IMG/VR virus record: IMGVR_UViG_3300025121_000002
Span: 64,001-85,057 of that record
DNA length: 21,057 bases
From: a virus
Direction: 5' to 3' (one strand)
Positions 19,853-21,057 of this stretch are shown in pieces (position 1 is the stretch's first letter; each line of letters opens with the position of its first letter). Both the position numbers and the translations under genes were made by a program. The notes beneath the pieces are model-generated. The model was not told the origin of the DNA. It ran no database searches and saw nothing but the letters and a program-made list of their open reading frames with translations.

Positions 19853-20008
19853 ATGCAAAACTTAAAACAAAATAAAATAGTCTTACTAATATTGTTGATA
19901 TTTTGTGGTATCTTAGGTATATTACCAAAGAATAATGATCTTGGTGATATTATAAATAAGGCGATAGAAAACGTAAGAAATGATTTACAAGGTGTTAAAC
20001 ATGAATGA
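19853..20008 (+). CDS. 51-residue single-helix membrane protein
   Basis: AGGTGTAAAC precedes the ATG. Basic N-terminus MQNLKQNK, then a transmembrane helix (9-24; IVLLILLIFCGILGIL), then a helical charged tail (DIINKAIENVRNDLQ). The layout resembles a signal anchor with a cytoplasm-external amphipathic helix, as in small phage spanin-like or membrane regulatory proteins. It overlaps the next gene by 8 bp. Confidence 0.58.
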   Translation: MQNLKQNKIVLLILLIFCGILGILPKNNDLGDIINKAIENVRNDLQGVKHE

Positions 20009-20153
20009 AATAATAGATAAAATGATAGACATACAAGAGAACATGTTGATAATCGAAGAGTCTTTACTTTATAATAGTGATAAAAATTTACAGTTAAAAC
20101 TAAATGAATTGTATAATCAATGGTTAAATTATAAAAACTTACTAACAAAATAG
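20001..20153 (+). CDS. 50-residue helical protein
   Basis: ATG overlapping the upstream stop, with AAGGTG upstream. Translation opens MNEIIDKMIDIQENMLIIEE and is predicted to be a coiled-coil helical hairpin (second helix from LQLKLNELYNQWLNY). It could pair with the preceding membrane protein; this is inferred from coupling only. Confidence 0.58.
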   Translation: MNEIIDKMIDIQENMLIIEESLLYNSDKNLQLKLNELYNQWLNYKNLLTK

Positions 20154-20161
20154 AGGTGTTT

Positions 20162-20878
20162 ATGGGACAATATCATATTATTTATAACATAGATAAAAAA
20201 GAATTCATAGATGCGCGTAGCTTTGATAGTGGTTTAAAATTGTTTGAGTATCCGTTTTATGGTGTTATGATGTTTGCTTTTAATTTGTTGTTAAGCAATT
20301 CTAACGGTCGTGGTGGTGGTGACTTATACGTAAAGCATGATTATGATAAAAAAACATATAAGAGAATAGAAACAGAAGAAACAAAGTTAAAAGAAGCTAT
20401 TTTATCTCAAGTGTCCAGTAGATGGTCTGGTGATAGAATAGTTGTACAAGGTGATTATGTTAACGAAAACGATAAAGCTTATATAAATGATGTTGATATA
20501 GAAAACAATTATACCAATATTTCTAAATTAGTTTTAAATGTTCTAACGTTAGATGATTATTTACGTGAAAAAATACCAAGTGGTTATTCATGGAAATATT
20601 TAGCTAACAAAAAGGATAACAAATATAATAACGCTTTAGAATTAATAAAAGATACTAAAGGTAGAATGTTTAGGATTAAGTTTATTAAAAAAAGTGGTGA
20701 AATAAGAGAGTTAACTGTTAGAAATGGAGTTACTAAACATATTAAAGGTGTTGAAAGAAAGAAAAATGATAACAATTTAGTGTTATATGATATGAATAAT
20801 AAAAGTTACAAGACTATTATTAAAGATAATATTGTTAGTATAAAATTTAATGGTGTTATTTATAATTTCGATAGATAA
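20162..20878 (+). CDS. MGQY-family protein with C-terminal SH3-like barrel
   Basis: 238 residues from the ATG at 20162 (AGAGG upstream; the GTG two codons before lies within that site). Residues 1-110 carry MGQYHIIYNIDKKEFI, FDSGLKLFEYPFYG, NGRGGGDL (about 50-57) and RWSGDRIVVQGDY, a set I recall from proteins of unknown function in many bacteria and phages. The C-terminal 75 residues, MFRIKFIKKSGEIRELTVRN then GVTKHIKG and the end VSIKFNGVIYNF, match small SH3-barrel phage proteins. The two parts are usually separate, so this is a probable fusion. Function unknown. Confidence 0.72.
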   Translation: MGQYHIIYNIDKKEFIDARSFDSGLKLFEYPFYGVMMFAFNLLLSNSNGRGGGDLYVKHDYDKKTYKRIETEETKLKEAILSQVSSRWSGDRIVVQGDYVNENDKAYINDVDIENNYTNISKLVLNVLTLDDYLREKIPSGYSWKYLANKKDNKYNNALELIKDTKGRMFRIKFIKKSGEIRELTVRNGVTKHIKGVERKKNDNNLVLYDMNNKSYKTIIKDNIVSIKFNGVIYNFDR

Positions 20879-20930
20879 TAATATAGTATTATCAAATGTA
20901 CATTCTTGAACGAAGTAAAGGAAAGTTAAA

Positions 20931-21057
20931 ATGACACAATATGAAAACGACTTAGCTTGGATTAAAGACAATGGTTGTAATTTACGTTATATTTACAATC
21001 AGACCGATGAGATTTGTTTAGCTGTTGTTAAACAAAACGGTAGAGCTTTGGAATATG
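20931..21057 (+). CDS. Second DUF4116 repeat protein, cut by the window edge
   Basis: 42 codons remain. MTQYENDLAWIKDNG parallels MTQYEKDLAAVKQNG of the protein at 17088, followed by a canonical unit TDEICLAVVKQNGRALEY. AAAGGAAAG precedes the ATG, and the leader carries CATTC and TTGAACGAAGTAAAGG, related to the hairpin elements. It indicates a family of DUF4116 paralogues extending past the window. Confidence 0.85.
   Translation, partial: MTQYENDLAWIKDNGCNLRYIYNQTDEICLAVVKQNGRALEY

Noticed and set aside
19819-20148. Reverse-strand open frame of 109 codons
   Set aside because: It is antisense to two forward micropeptide genes with good ribosome sites and overlaps, and has no site of its own.

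Overview
The window is very AT-rich, almost fully coding, and made of short, tightly packed and often overlapping genes. Typical phage families are present: the start of a large terminase, dUTPase, an M15 peptidase endolysin, DUF932, GP88-like and PcfJ-like proteins, and many orphan small proteins. This indicates a tailed bacteriophage (Caudoviricetes). Strong GGAG/GAGGT ribosome-binding sites, clean sigma-70-type promoters (TTGACT/TTGACA, 17 bp, TATAAT/TATACT) and a PhaR-type DNA-binding domain point to a Gram-negative, probably proteobacterial, AT-rich host. The host is an inference; no integrase, lysogeny repressor, tRNA or RNA polymerase gene is visible.

Layout. (1) 1-1028, minus strand: a two-helix membrane protein (holin candidate), a small-terminase candidate and the N-terminus of TerL with Walker A. 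The order resembles the T7-type holin-TerS-TerL block and marks the late packaging/lysis end. (2) 1029-1441: divergent control region with two forward promoters, a palindromic operator candidate and a strong RNA hairpin. (3) 1442-4418, plus strand: first accessory operon, ending in a zinc-ribbon protein, a SLOG/DUF2493 protein and dUTPase. (4) 4415-7435: promoter, structured leader, HAD 5'(3')-deoxyribonucleotidase, small unknowns, M15 endolysin and a PD-(D/E)XK-like protein. (5) 7428-10873: promoter, pseudoknot-like leader, small genes, RtcB RNA ligase, Fragile-X-F membrane protein, zinc ribbon and a TTG-started GNAT. (6) 11059-12719: promoter and six or seven orphan genes. (7) 12720-14068: about 1.3 kb largely non-coding, rich in inverted and direct repeats, an origin or control-region candidate. 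(8) 14069-16253: tiny genes, several preceded by a repeated hairpin leader. (9) 16293-21057: DUF932, DUF4116 repeat protein, PhaR-like domain, PcfJ-like, GP88-like, membrane micropeptides, an MGQY/SH3-like protein and the start of a second DUF4116 protein.

The recognisable activities are nucleotide metabolism (dUTPase, deoxyribonucleotidase), RNA repair (RtcB), host modification (GNAT, PhaR-like) and lysis/packaging. The most unusual content is at RNA level: promoter-proximal structured leaders (one displaying an anti-Shine-Dalgarno sequence, one able to form a pseudoknot) and a repeated hairpin element with a compensatory base-pair change, placed directly upstream of start codons.
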